DNA of 64,000 bases from Calothrix sp. NIES-2098 (GTDB lineage Bacteria; Cyanobacteriota; Cyanobacteriia; Cyanobacteriales; Nostocaceae). The stretch covers positions 7,443,001 to 7,507,000 of the forward strand of contig AP018172.1 of assembly GCA_002368175.1 (NCBI GenBank), written 5' to 3'. The translations under genes were made by a program, and so were the position numbers. Shown here one piece after another: positions 18,151 to 27,454 of this stretch. Positions within the stretch are counted from its first letter, which is position 1, and each line of letters begins with the position of its first letter. Under the pieces are notes generated by a model. That model saw nothing but the letters and a program-made list of their open reading frames with translations. It had not been told where the DNA came from and searched no databases.

Positions 18151-18173
18151 CGGGGCTAATCAATACAGCCCCG
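18151..18173. terminator. hairpin between metG and the NYN gene
   Basis: CGGGGCT and AGCCCCG form a 7-bp perfect stem with a nine-base loop. The U-rich tails on either side are weak (GATTTTC on the minus strand), so it may be a partial terminator for metG or a folded leader for the following gene. Confidence 0.45.
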
Positions 18174-18229
18174 ATCTTTGTTTTGACAGAATTAGAAATT
18201 AAGCAAAATCAAAAATTGAAAGTACTAGT

Positions 18230-19831
18230 CTAGTCGTTTTTTGGGGGTTCTATACGCTTAAAAATTGGTTGGGGTGTACCCAACTTTTGTTTATCGGATA
18301 GTATCCCCCAGGTTGCATGAATATCGAAAGGTGCAGCAATTGCGCTTTCTATAGGATCGTTAAAGTCAATTCCGAAGCCCAATTGCTGATAAATATCGCT
18401 ACTGATATTCGGAATCACTGGGGATAGCAGATAAGCTGCTAGTCTAACTGATTCTAGAACTGCATACAGCACTTTTTCCAATGCTTCTTGCTGTCCTTGC
18501 TTATATAATGACCAAGGGGCTTGTTCATCAATAAACTTATTGCAAGCTTGCGCCAGCAACAGGATAGCCTCGCAGGCTCGATTAAAAGCCAGCATTTCGT
18601 AGGCATTTTTCACCTGTTCCCCTAAGGTTAACCCAATCGCTTTTAACGGATTGTCAGCCGGAATGGCTTCATTGGCAATTGCTGGCACATTCCCGGCGCA
18701 GTATTTTTTCACCATGTTCAGCGTGCGATTCAGCAAATTACCTAAATCATTTGCCAAATCTGCATTTAAAACATTAATGAATCTAACTTCATTAAAATCG
18801 CCATCTTTGCCAAATTCAATTTCCTTAAGGAAGTAATAACGAACGGCGTCACTACCATAGCGTTGGACTAGTTCTATGGGATCGAGGGTATTACCCAAAC
18901 TTTTACCCATCTTTTGCCCATCTTTAGTTAAAAAGCCATGCCCAAATACTTGTTCTGGTAATGGTAAACCAGCACTCAGCAGCATTGCTGGCCAGTAAAC
19001 TGCATGGAAGCGGAGGATATCCTTACCGATTAAGTGTAAGTTTATTGGCCACCATTTAGCTAAGGCATTTGTTAAAGTTGGTTGTGTATTTGGTTCTAAC
19101 AATGCTGTTACATAACCCAGCAGTGCATCGAACCAGACATAAAGAGTATGCTTGGAATCTACTGGTACGGGAAAGCCCCAATCTAGATTGACCCGTGAAA
19201 TCGAAAAGTCTTGCAATCCTTGATTAACAAAGTTGAGGACTTCGTTACGCCGACTAGCAGGCTGGATAAAATCCGGTCTAGACTGGTAAAGTTCTTGCAG
19301 TTGACTTTGGTATTTGGATAAGCGGAAGAAGTAGTTTTGTTCGTCTCGCCACTCTACTTCTTTATTAGTATGAATCGGGCAACGGTTTCCTTCTAGTAGT
19401 TCTCGTTCTTCTTTAAATTCTTCACAAGATACACAATACCAGCCTTTTTGTTGTCCCTGGTAGATGTCACCTGAATCCCACACTCTTTGAAAAAATTCTT
19501 TGACAATGGCTTCATGTCGCGGATCGGTAGTGCGAATAAAGCGATCGTATTTAATATTTAGTATGTGCCACAGAGAACGAAAACTGAGAGATATTTCATC
19601 ACAAAATTCTTGGGGCGCTTTTCCTAAATTCTCCGCCGATCGCTGAATTTTCTGCCCGTGTTCATCTGTACCAGTAATCAGCAGCACTTGATGCCCTAAA
19701 AGCCTTTGAAACCGCGCTACCACATCAGCGGCCATCGTTGTATAAGCACTACCAACATGGGGGACATCATTGACATAATATAACGGAGTTGTCAGTGCAA
19801 ATGTCTTTTCTTTTTTATTCACTAGATTCAT
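18230..19831 (-). CDS. metG: methionyl-tRNA synthetase
   Basis: Charges tRNA-Met. The 533-residue product has the class I signatures TTPLYYVNDVPHVGSAYTT (HIGH-like HVGS) and KDGQKMGKSLGN (KMSKS). A zinc-binding insert is seen as WYCVSCEEF and NRCPIH. The C-terminal tRNA-binding OB domain of the E. coli enzyme is absent, as expected for the short bacterial form. I chose the ATG at 19831; two codons upstream a TTG is in frame. Followed by the NYN-lptC pair in the same direction. Confidence 0.96.
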   Translation of the reverse strand: MNLVNKKEKTFALTTPLYYVNDVPHVGSAYTTMAADVVARFQRLLGHQVLLITGTDEHGQKIQRSAENLGKAPQEFCDEISLSFRSLWHILNIKYDRFIRTTDPRHEAIVKEFFQRVWDSGDIYQGQQKGWYCVSCEEFKEERELLEGNRCPIHTNKEVEWRDEQNYFFRLSKYQSQLQELYQSRPDFIQPASRRNEVLNFVNQGLQDFSISRVNLDWGFPVPVDSKHTLYVWFDALLGYVTALLEPNTQPTLTNALAKWWPINLHLIGKDILRFHAVYWPAMLLSAGLPLPEQVFGHGFLTKDGQKMGKSLGNTLDPIELVQRYGSDAVRYYFLKEIEFGKDGDFNEVRFINVLNADLANDLGNLLNRTLNMVKKYCAGNVPAIANEAIPADNPLKAIGLTLGEQVKNAYEMLAFNRACEAILLLAQACNKFIDEQAPWSLYKQGQQEALEKVLYAVLESVRLAAYLLSPVIPNISSDIYQQLGFGIDFNDPIESAIAAPFDIHATWGILSDKQKLGTPQPIFKRIEPPKND

Positions 19832-20204
19832 GCACAATAAAAAACAACTTATTAAAACGTTTTATATGTTACTTTTTTGGACAAAACCACGCAATTATAT
19901 AACATTACTAAGTTTTTTTCAAACAATACCTTAATATTAGCAAATCTGGAAAGACCAGATTATTTTATGCTTTACATAAAGGCAGCTAATTTCTCCCAAT
20001 AGTTAAAAAATGGCTGCTAACAATAGTTAGTAAAGCGTTTGATTGGATTTATTGTCGTTGGCAATACACGAGCGAGACTCAGAAAATATAGTTGACTTTG
20101 AGAATTAGACATTTCTACCTTAAGACGGTCGTAGTAGGGGTGAAGAAATGTAATGTTAAGTCAAGATAAACTGCGATATTTTCCGAAAAATTATATTGAT
20201 TGCT
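19832..20204. other. 373-bp divergent intergenic region
   Basis: Separates divergently transcribed metG and the acyltransferase gene, so it should contain both promoters. AT-rich near metG. No repeat or hairpin of note was seen. Confidence 0.5.
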
Positions 20205-20930
20205 ATGAGTCTAAATAGCCCTCTGGAGATTTCTCGTTGGTCATTGGCGGCGCTATCAACGCGAATGTTTCGTTATTACGAGGATCGGATTCCTCATGAT
20301 GCTAGCGTATTAGTCGTTAGCAATCACCGCAGCTTTATGGATGCCTTTGTTTTAATGGCAGCGCTATCGAGTCCAATCCGCTTTGCTTGCCATCACTACA
20401 TGGGACAAGTACCCATTATGCGGGAATTAGTTACAGGTCAATTGGGGTGCTTTCCTTTAGAAGATACTCATAAACGTCAGCAGAGCTTTTTTGCCCAATC
20501 TCAACGGCTGTTGCAGTCCCAACAGATGGTAGGGGTGTTTCCTGAAGGAACTGAACCAATGGTAAAATTTACCCAGCCTGATGAGGTGGGTGAATTTCAA
20601 CGCGGATTTGCTCATTTGGCATTGCGATCGCCTGTGAGAGACTTAGCGGTTTTGCCGATCGCGATCGCCTCTTTGGAGGAAGTAAATACCGCAGGCGTGC
20701 CTTTACGCTTATTAAGCTTATTTGACCCTTCAGAAGCATTATTTAATCAACCAGGTTGGCATCCCTTGGTGATTTATCAGCGAGTCGCGGTTTTAATTGG
20801 CCGTCCCTATTGGATTACGCCCCAACAACAAAAACAATATCAAGGAAAACAAGCGAAAACTGTTGTTTCTGAACTGACAGATCGCTGTCATTATGAAATT
20901 GCCAGTTTGTTACGTCAAGGATGTTATTAG
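20205..20930 (+). CDS. PlsC-family acyltransferase
   Basis: A 241-residue lysophospholipid acyltransferase-like protein. Catalytic block I is SNHRSFMDAF (NHx4D) near residue 40-49 and block III is VFPEGTEPM near residue 117-125. It lacks strong membrane helices. A second, more typical PlsC is at 29646-30284, so this one may acylate another substrate. An esterase-like hydrolase gene follows in the same direction after 352 bp. Start placed at ATG 20205, three codons inside a TTG-initiated frame; no clear ribosome site helps the choice. Confidence 0.82.
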   Translation: MSLNSPLEISRWSLAALSTRMFRYYEDRIPHDASVLVVSNHRSFMDAFVLMAALSSPIRFACHHYMGQVPIMRELVTGQLGCFPLEDTHKRQQSFFAQSQRLLQSQQMVGVFPEGTEPMVKFTQPDEVGEFQRGFAHLALRSPVRDLAVLPIAIASLEEVNTAGVPLRLLSLFDPSEALFNQPGWHPLVIYQRVAVLIGRPYWITPQQQKQYQGKQAKTVVSELTDRCHYEIASLLRQGCY

Positions 20931-21282
20931 AATATCTCATACTTGGGATGGAGCCACTATCCATCCTTAAAATAGTGGAGGCTACAATTATACATTGCTT
21001 AAGCTATTTATGGGGCAGAGTCTAAGGAGGGTAGCGATCGCAGGCTTGTAAAACATATTGTCAGGAATTCTAAATTTGCTCGTTCTATGTATTAGCGATG
21101 GAATTTTAGATTACTTAATTGAAAAATTTATATCTAACATCAATTCTTTCACCCAAACGATAATTTTCAGAGAATTTTGACTTACTGCTAGACATTAACC
21201 TTTGTAAGATAGCAAATCTGAAATTATTTAGCTTTCATAGGGTAAATTTTATAAAATTAACAAAATAAATGAAAATTTGACA
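20931..21282. other. 352-bp gene-free interval
   Basis: Lies between the acyltransferase and hydrolase genes. No terminator was recognised. It contains one GCGATCGC octamer and is very AT-rich (ATAAAATTAACAAAATAAAT) just before the hydrolase start, which suggests a promoter for a separate transcript. Confidence 0.5.
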
Positions 21283-22113
21283 ATGGTAGAAGTTGATTTA
21301 AAGCCTTGTTTCCTGACTCCGAAACGCATACAACCAGAGTACCCCCTGTTTGTGTACTTGCCAGGAATGGATGGAACGGGCGAACTATTGCGATCGCAAA
21401 CCGCAGGATTGGAACGAGGTTTCGATGTGCGCTGTTTGGCGATTCCCAGACAAGACTTGACTACCTGGGAGGTACTCACGAAGAATGTAGTGGATTTAAT
21501 TCACGCCGAATTAGAAAAAAGTTCCCAGCGACCAGTTTATCTGTGTGGTGAGTCCTTTGGTGGCTGTTTAGCCATGAAAGTGGCGATCCAGGTTCCTCAG
21601 TTATTTAAACGGATTATCCTGATTAACCCAGCTTCTAGCTTTAAATTACGTCCTTGGTTAAATTGGGCGTCTCAGTTGACTTACTTGGTGCATCCTTGTC
21701 TTTATGAAGTTGGCGCACTGGGATTATTACCGTTTTTAGCATCTTTACAACGGATGACTAGAAGCGATCGCCAAGAACTGCTAAAAAGTATGCGTTCCGT
21801 ACCGCCAGAAACAGTCCTCTGGCGATTATCTTTATTAAGAGAGTTTGATGTTGACGAGGAAAAGTTACGTCGCCTCACACAACCAATTTTACTGATCGCT
21901 GGTCTTCAGGATCGACTTTTGCCTTCTGTAGAGGAGGTAAGACGTTTAATGAAGATTTTCAAGAACACTCAGACTGTCATCCTACCCGATAGCGGACACG
22001 CCTGCTTACTAGAGAGTAATACTAATCTCTATGAAATTATGCGGGATAATGATTTTTTAGAAACTAACACTGCACTGAGTCAGGTAATTAAAGTGGGAGA
22101 TACTGTCAGGTGA
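21283..22113 (+). CDS. alpha/beta hydrolase similar to the hydrolase half of plant phytyl ester synthases
   Basis: A 276-residue alpha/beta hydrolase. The oxyanion region is FVYLPGMDGTGELLRSQ, the nucleophile elbow GESFGGCLA (about residue 93-101), the acid in LIAGLQDRLLPS and the base in LPDSGHACLLE. The LPGMDGTG and SFGGCLA pattern resembles the N-terminal half of plant esterase/lipase/thioesterase proteins that make phytyl esters, whose second half is an acyltransferase. Here an acyltransferase gene is the upstream neighbour. Substrate unproven; ATG 21283 chosen over a TTG two codons upstream. Confidence 0.8.
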   Translation: MVEVDLKPCFLTPKRIQPEYPLFVYLPGMDGTGELLRSQTAGLERGFDVRCLAIPRQDLTTWEVLTKNVVDLIHAELEKSSQRPVYLCGESFGGCLAMKVAIQVPQLFKRIILINPASSFKLRPWLNWASQLTYLVHPCLYEVGALGLLPFLASLQRMTRSDRQELLKSMRSVPPETVLWRLSLLREFDVDEEKLRRLTQPILLIAGLQDRLLPSVEEVRRLMKIFKNTQTVILPDSGHACLLESNTNLYEIMRDNDFLETNTALSQVIKVGDTVR

Positions 22114-22316
22114 AAACCCACAAAATGCATCAATTGAATGTGGCGAGGTATTTTAAATAGATATTCTTTACCGACTACCAGAAATTGAATGTTAAGGCAA
22201 TAAAAACAAAGGATAGTTGATTTTATCTAACGGCTTATCCTTTCAGAGAGATGTCAAGTTAAGTACATATTTGCTAAAAGCAATATAGAAATGCTTTACA
22301 CGGAAGGTGCCCAGCA

Positions 22317-23435
22317 ATGGCAGATAAACTGCATAATGCAATAGATAAAAAAGCGAATAATTCTTCCATTAATAATACAAAAAAAGATAAAGAATCATTT
22401 TTAGGTTCTGTTGTTGAAACATTAAGCTGGGTAGCGGGAACAGCATTGAATGTGGGAGGAACTGCTGTTAAACAAACACACAAGCTAATTGAACAATCGA
22501 CTCAAAACACAGGGAAGATAGTCGATAGCCTCAGTCAAAATTGGCTGATTCGCAGATTATCTGGGGTGTTAAATCTGAATTGGTTAATTGGGGCTAGTGA
22601 AAATGTTGATTTGCAAAAAGCGCAAGAGACAGTCAACAAACTCAAACAACAATATCCTCAAGAATCACCCAGCCAAATTTCTCACAGAATTATGGTGGAA
22701 AAAGCTAAACAAGCAGGTGGGATTGGTTTAGCTACTAGTATTTTGCCAGGAATAGCGGCGGCTTTATTAGCAATTGATTTAGCAGCTACGACAAAATTAC
22801 AGTCAGAAATGCTTTATCAAATAGCAGCTGCTTACGGACTAGATTTAAAAGACTCGGCGCGTAAGGGCGAAGTTTTGGCGATTTTTGGTCTAGCTTTGGG
22901 CGGTAGTCGTCTGTTGAAAGCTGCGGGATTAGGCTTGCTAAGAAATGTTCCTTTTGCTGGTGCGGCGATCGCAGTTAGTTCTAATGCGACAATGATTTAT
23001 TCATTGGGGTATGCTGCTTGTCGATTTTACGAAGCCAAGTTGGACGAGTCAAAGTCTCTGACTTCTAAAGAGACATTGGCGACATTAAAACAACAAAGTG
23101 AAAAATACTTAGAAACCGCGATCGCTCAAGAAGCGATTATGGATCAAATTTTAGTACATATGATCCTCGCCAGCCATCCAGACAAGACTTGGGAAGAAAT
23201 TCGCCCAGAGTTACAAGCTATCAACCTGAGTGAGAATTCATTAAAAGCAATTTCCCAAAATATCAAATCACCCCAGCCTTTAAATAGCTTGCTAGATCGA
23301 CTCAACCGTGATTTTGCTATACCGTTGTTGGCTCAATGTAAAAAAATTGCCCAACTTAACGGTGAAACTTCAGAATTAGAGCAAAATATCATCGACGCGA
23401 TCGCAACTAAGTTTAATCTTGGGAATAGAGAATAG
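22317..23435 (+). CDS. EcsC-like protein of unknown function
   Basis: A 372-residue protein. The N-terminal 80 residues are polar. The middle (about 135-240) has hydrophobic helices with the pattern GLATSILPGIAAALLAIDLA and LAIFGLALGGSRLLKAAGLG, which resembles EcsC-family proteins, and YQIAAAYGLDLKD also fits. The C-terminal 130 residues are helical and charged. No catalytic motif seen. Possibly membrane-associated. The family assignment is tentative. Confidence 0.55.
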   Translation: MADKLHNAIDKKANNSSINNTKKDKESFLGSVVETLSWVAGTALNVGGTAVKQTHKLIEQSTQNTGKIVDSLSQNWLIRRLSGVLNLNWLIGASENVDLQKAQETVNKLKQQYPQESPSQISHRIMVEKAKQAGGIGLATSILPGIAAALLAIDLAATTKLQSEMLYQIAAAYGLDLKDSARKGEVLAIFGLALGGSRLLKAAGLGLLRNVPFAGAAIAVSSNATMIYSLGYAACRFYEAKLDESKSLTSKETLATLKQQSEKYLETAIAQEAIMDQILVHMILASHPDKTWEEIRPELQAINLSENSLKAISQNIKSPQPLNSLLDRLNRDFAIPLLAQCKKIAQLNGETSELEQNIIDAIATKFNLGNRE

Positions 23436-23501
23436 ATATCATCAACAAACAAGAAGCGCTATATTAAAATTGCATAAGCGCAAAAAATATCAACTCTGTC
23501 G

Positions 23502-23723
23502 ATGAGCAAACCTGTATCTTTTCAGACAGTAATTGAATATGTAGAAGCTCTTTCGACTGAAGAGCAAGATTTACTACTCGAACTAATTTCTAAAAGAAGG
23601 ATTGCACAACGGCGTCAAGAGATTGCCGCAAATGCTGCACAGACGCTGAAAGCAATAAAAACAGATACAGCCAAGCATGGTACTCTTGAGGATCTGCGGG
23701 CTGATTTGTTAAATGAAGAATGA
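23502..23723 (+). CDS. type II antitoxin of a RelE/YafQ-type module
   Basis: A 73-residue, Glu- and Ala-rich protein (VEALSTEEQDLLLELISKRR, then AANAAQTLKAIKTD) whose last codons overlap the toxin start by four bases (ATGA). The size, helical character and coupling to the next gene fit an antitoxin that both neutralises the toxin and represses the operon. No close family name can be given from sequence alone. Confidence 0.78.
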   Translation: MSKPVSFQTVIEYVEALSTEEQDLLLELISKRRIAQRRQEIAANAAQTLKAIKTDTAKHGTLEDLRADLLNEE

Positions 23724-24004
23724 GAGTCCTTTTTTGGGATAGTAGTTTTAAACGAGCTTTTAGACGAGTTATTCGTAAAAATCCTCGTTTAGAAGAAACA
23801 ATTTTTGAAGTTTTGGAATTACTTGTAGCCGATCCATTTGCACCCACTTTAAAAGCACACAAGTTAAAAGGTGATTTAGAGGGTTTGTGGGCTTGTTGGG
23901 TAGAGTATGATTGCCGTATTATCTACACCTTTCAGGCAAATCCGGATGAGGATGAGGATGCGATCTTGCTCATCGATATTGGCACTCATGATGAGGTGTA
24001 TTAA
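23720..24004 (+). CDS. RelE/YafQ-family mRNA interferase toxin
   Basis: A 94-residue RelE-superfamily toxin: VLFWDSSFKRAFRRVIRKNP at the start, LKAHKLKGDLEGLWACWVEY and DCRIIYTF in the core, and LIDIGTHDEVY at the C-terminus, the usual YafQ/RelE ending with His and Tyr. Such toxins cleave mRNA in the ribosome. Translationally coupled to the antitoxin. A 21/42-bp repeat array begins about 65 bp after its stop. Confidence 0.85.
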   Translation: MRVLFWDSSFKRAFRRVIRKNPRLEETIFEVLELLVADPFAPTLKAHKLKGDLEGLWACWVEYDCRIIYTFQANPDEDEDAILLIDIGTHDEVY

Positions 24005-24069
24005 GACATAGAGGCAAGTTAATTACTCTTTTTAGTGCGTGAAATACTGTAATGAGAAAGTAACAAGAC

Positions 24070-24343
24070 ATTTTGAGTAAGTAATATACCTTTTCACTTG
24101 CGGAAAACACTAAAATTAGTAAGTGTTGAGGTATTTTACTTGCGGAAAACACCAAAACTAGTAAGCCTTGAGGTATTTTAAGTAAGCCTTAAGGCATTTT
24201 ACTTGCGGAAAACACCAAAACTAGTCAACCTTGAGGCATTTGAAGTAAACGTTGAGGCGTTTTACTTGCGGAAAACACCAAAACTAGTAAGCCTTAAGGT
24301 ATTTTGAGTAAGCCTTAAGGAATTTTGAGTAAGTCTTAAGGCA
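24070..24343. repeat. composite tandem array of 42-bp and 21-bp units
   Basis: Four long units (24091-24133, 24134-24175, 24197-24238, 24260-24301) begin TTTTACTTGCGGAAAACACC and end AAGCCTTAAGGTA or similar. Five short units (about 24070-24090, 24176-24196, 24239-24259, 24302-24322, 24323-24343) read TTTTGAGTAAGCCTTAAGGC plus one base. All spacings are multiples of 21 except one 43-bp unit. Each unit ends in a near-palindromic CCTTAAGG core. The rest of the interval 24005-24570 shows no gene. Confidence 0.9.
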
Positions 24344-24570
24344 TTTTGCCTACTCAAATCGCCTTGATAGGTTCTTTTGATGAAGCAATGAAAAAGAGCG
24401 ATCTCTTTGGGATTCTTGAAATAACTCATCCTACTGGGTTAGTAATTTTAAGTATAAAATATTACGTTATTAAGTTGCGTTGAGAAACATAGACGCAAAG
24501 CAAATCCTCGAAGCACGAACAGAGAATTTTAAGCAATACTGGTACAAGAACTTTTACACAAAATACAAAA

Positions 24571-26055
24571 ATGGTAATTCGAGCGAGTGATACGCCTCTG
24601 TTGGAATGGGCAGGAGATACTTTAGCGATTGGATTATTTGAAGATGCAGTAGAGTTAACTGGTGAACTAGCGACTTTGGATAGCAAGTTTGCCGGGATTT
24701 TAAAAGAACTGATTGCTGAAGAAGAATTTAAAGGGAAAGCAAATAGCACTGTATTTACTCGGATAGCTGCTAGTAGTAGCCCCATCAAGAAAGTGATTTT
24801 GGTAGGTTTAGGCAAAGTTGACGCGCTAAAAGTTGATTCTTTGCGACGCGCCGCCGCAGCCGTAGGAAGGGTAGCCAAAAAGCAAAAAAGTAAAGTTTTA
24901 GGTTTTAGTTTTCCATTATGGAACAACGATCCGGCAGTGACTGCCCAAGCGATCGCGGAAGGCGTGCAACTGGCGCTATATCAAGATATTCGCTTTAAAT
25001 CAGACCCAGAAGAAAAAGCCTCACAAGTAGAAACCATAGATTTAATCGGGTTTAGCGGGCAAGAAGCAGCGATTACCCGTGCCAATCAAATAGTTTCTGG
25101 GGTGATTTTAGCCAGAGAATTGGTAGCAGCCCCAGCAAACGCGGTGACACCAATTACTATGGCAGAAACAGCCCAAGCGATCGCCACCGAATACGGCTTA
25201 CAAATCAAAATCTTAGAAAAAGAAGAGTGTGAAAAGTTAGGCATGGGTGCTTTTTTAGGAGTCGCCCAAGCTTCCGATTTACCTCCTAAATTTATTCACC
25301 TAACTTACAAGCCAGAAGGCACACCCACACGCAAATTAGCAATTATTGGTAAAGGCTTAACCTTTGACTCCGGCGGCCTCAATATTAAAGGCGCTGGTAG
25401 CGGCATTGAAACTATGAAAATTGATATGGGTGGTGCAGCCGCTACTTTAGGTGCAGCCAAAGCAATTGCCCAACTAAAGCCGAGTGCCGAGGTTCACTTT
25501 ATCTCCGCAGTCACCGAAAACATGATTAGCGGTCATGCAATGCACCCTGGCGACATCCTCAAAGCATCAAATGGCAAAACCATTGAAGTCAATAACACCG
25601 ATGCAGAAGGGCGTTTAACTCTAGCCGATGCCTTGGTATATACCGAAAAATTAGGAGTAGATGCGATCGTCGATCTAGCTACCCTCACAGGTGCTAACGT
25701 TATCGCTTTGGGTGATGATATTGCAGGTTTGTTTACTCCCGATGATGCTGTAGCTTCCCAGCTAGAAAAAGCAGCCGCGAACACAGGCGAAAAGATTTGG
25801 CGGATGCCAATGGAAGAAAAATATTTTGAAGGGCTAAAGTCTGGCATCGCGGATATGAAAAATACAGGCCCTCGTCCCGGAGGTGCGATTACCGCCGCCC
25901 TTTTCCTCAAACAATTCGTCAAAGACACTCCTTGGGCACACTTAGATATAGCTGGCCCAGTCTGGTCAGATAAAGAAAATGGCTACAACGGGCCTGGGGC
26001 AACCGGTTTCGGTGTCAGAACCCTGGTTGACTGGGTATTAAATCCAGTTGAGTAG
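24571..26055 (+). CDS. pepA: leucyl aminopeptidase (M17)
   Basis: Removes N-terminal residues from peptides in the cytoplasm. The 494-residue product has the M17 catalytic half with KGLTFDSGGLNIKG, the signature NTDAEGRLTLADAL, and metal ligands in DMGGAA. The N-terminal half is the less conserved macrodomain-like region. Length and ends are typical. No good Shine-Dalgarno precedes the ATG. PepA proteins in some bacteria also bind DNA, but nothing here tests that. Confidence 0.95.
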   Translation: MVIRASDTPLLEWAGDTLAIGLFEDAVELTGELATLDSKFAGILKELIAEEEFKGKANSTVFTRIAASSSPIKKVILVGLGKVDALKVDSLRRAAAAVGRVAKKQKSKVLGFSFPLWNNDPAVTAQAIAEGVQLALYQDIRFKSDPEEKASQVETIDLIGFSGQEAAITRANQIVSGVILARELVAAPANAVTPITMAETAQAIATEYGLQIKILEKEECEKLGMGAFLGVAQASDLPPKFIHLTYKPEGTPTRKLAIIGKGLTFDSGGLNIKGAGSGIETMKIDMGGAAATLGAAKAIAQLKPSAEVHFISAVTENMISGHAMHPGDILKASNGKTIEVNNTDAEGRLTLADALVYTEKLGVDAIVDLATLTGANVIALGDDIAGLFTPDDAVASQLEKAAANTGEKIWRMPMEEKYFEGLKSGIADMKNTGPRPGGAITAALFLKQFVKDTPWAHLDIAGPVWSDKENGYNGPGATGFGVRTLVDWVLNPVE

Positions 26056-26126
26056 GTAATTGGGCATAGGGCATGGGGCAAACAGGGAGCATGGGAGGAT
26101 GGGGAAGAACTAAGTATGGTTCTTCT

Positions 26127-26160
26127 CTCCCCACACTCCCCACACTCCCCACACTCCTCT
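26127..26160. repeat. 9-bp tandem repeat TCCCCACAC
   Basis: Three perfect copies of TCCCCACAC plus partial ends, in the 253-bp pepA-plsX gap. The inverse motif (GTGTGGGGA) recurs at 29480-29500 after fabD, so this low-complexity unit is dispersed around the lipid genes. Confidence 0.8.
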
Positions 26161-26308
26161 CCTTATCCCCAGTCCTCACCAATTCATGTTATGTTGGGCT
26201 TGCCACATCCTCTTGCGTATTGGCAAGAGTAACTTGGCAGTCTAAATGTTCCGATTTTTCGGCAAAGGCATCTGGTAAAATTTGTAAGGTTTCTAAAAGC
26301 TTTAAGCA

Positions 26309-27334
26309 ATGGGATCGACTGGCGTAAGGATCGCAATTGACGCAATGGGAGGGGATCATGCACCCGGTGAAATCGTAGCTGGCGCAATCCGAGCACGAGA
26401 AGAATTGGGTGTAAAAGTTCTGTTGGTGGGCGATCCCCAACAAATCGAAGCTGCCCTGCCGCCAAAAACAAGCCTGGCGGGGGTAGAGATCGTTCCTGCT
26501 GAGGAAGCGATCGCAATGGATGAGGAGCCTTTAAACGCGGTGAGACGCAAACGTAAGGCTTCTATAAATGTGGCGATGGATCTGGTAAAGCAGCAGCAAG
26601 CAGATGCTGTGTTTTCAGCCGGACACTCTGGGGCTGCGATGGCCTCCGCTTTGCTCCGCTTAGGACGATTGCCGGGAATTGACCGCCCAGCAATAGGGAC
26701 TGTTTTTCCCACAATTAAAGCTGGTAAGCCAGTACTAATACTAGATGTTGGTGCCAATGTAGACTGCCGCCCGAAATTTTTAGAGCAGTTTGCTGTGATG
26801 GGGTCAGCCTACAGTCAGTACGTGCTAGGTACAGCCGAACCAAAAGTAGGTTTGTTGAACATCGGCGAAGAAGACACCAAAGGTAACGAAGTGGCTCTGC
26901 GCGCCCATCAACTACTACGCGAAAATTCTCAAATTTCTTTTATTGGGAATGCTGAAGGGCGTGATGTGCTTTCTGGTAACTTTGATGTGATTGTCTGCGA
27001 TGGCTTTGTCGGCAATGTGTTGCTGAAATTTGCTGAAGCCGTAGGAGAAGTGATTTTGCAAATTCTGCGGGAAGAATTACCCCAAGGATTGCACGGTCAA
27101 ATCGGCACAGCAATTTTAAAACCCAACCTCAAAAGAATTAAGCAGCGCATGGATCACGCAGAACATGGCGGTGCTTTGCTTTTAGGCGTGGACGGAGTTT
27201 GTTTTATTGGTCACGGTAGCTCACAAGCACCTTCAATTTTTAATGCGATTCGCATGGCCAAAGAAGCTGTAGACAACCAGGTACTACAAAGACTTCGTTC
27301 CCAGTATGAAGCCCTACAGCGCGATAGTGGTTAG
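26309..27334 (+). CDS. plsX: phosphate acyltransferase PlsX
   Basis: Makes acyl-phosphate from acyl-ACP, the first step of phosphatidic acid synthesis with PlsY. The 341-residue product begins MGSTGVRIAIDAMGGDHAPG, the PlsX hallmark, followed by FSAGHSGAAMASALLRLGRL, VLILDVGANVDCRP and VCDGFVGNVLLKFAEA. First gene of the plsX-fabH-fabD-plsC lipid cluster, all on the plus strand. Confidence 0.97.
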   Translation: MGSTGVRIAIDAMGGDHAPGEIVAGAIRAREELGVKVLLVGDPQQIEAALPPKTSLAGVEIVPAEEAIAMDEEPLNAVRRKRKASINVAMDLVKQQQADAVFSAGHSGAAMASALLRLGRLPGIDRPAIGTVFPTIKAGKPVLILDVGANVDCRPKFLEQFAVMGSAYSQYVLGTAEPKVGLLNIGEEDTKGNEVALRAHQLLRENSQISFIGNAEGRDVLSGNFDVIVCDGFVGNVLLKFAEAVGEVILQILREELPQGLHGQIGTAILKPNLKRIKQRMDHAEHGGALLLGVDGVCFIGHGSSQAPSIFNAIRMAKEAVDNQVLQRLRSQYEALQRDSG

Positions 27335-27454
27335 CAATCAGCCAAAAGACGGCAATCGGTAGCATAAAAATAGCGATCGGTCAATAGTTAGTAGCTAATG
27401 GCTAACGATCGCTAATGACTAAACGCTGATAGGTGATAGTTCGGGAGACAAGGA

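Noticed and set aside
24070..24343. CRISPR array
   Set aside because: Units are contiguous without unique spacers, and no cas genes are nearby.
26073..26327. 84-codon open frame before plsX
   Set aside because: Made of the TCCCCACAC repeat and overlaps the plsX start; low complexity.
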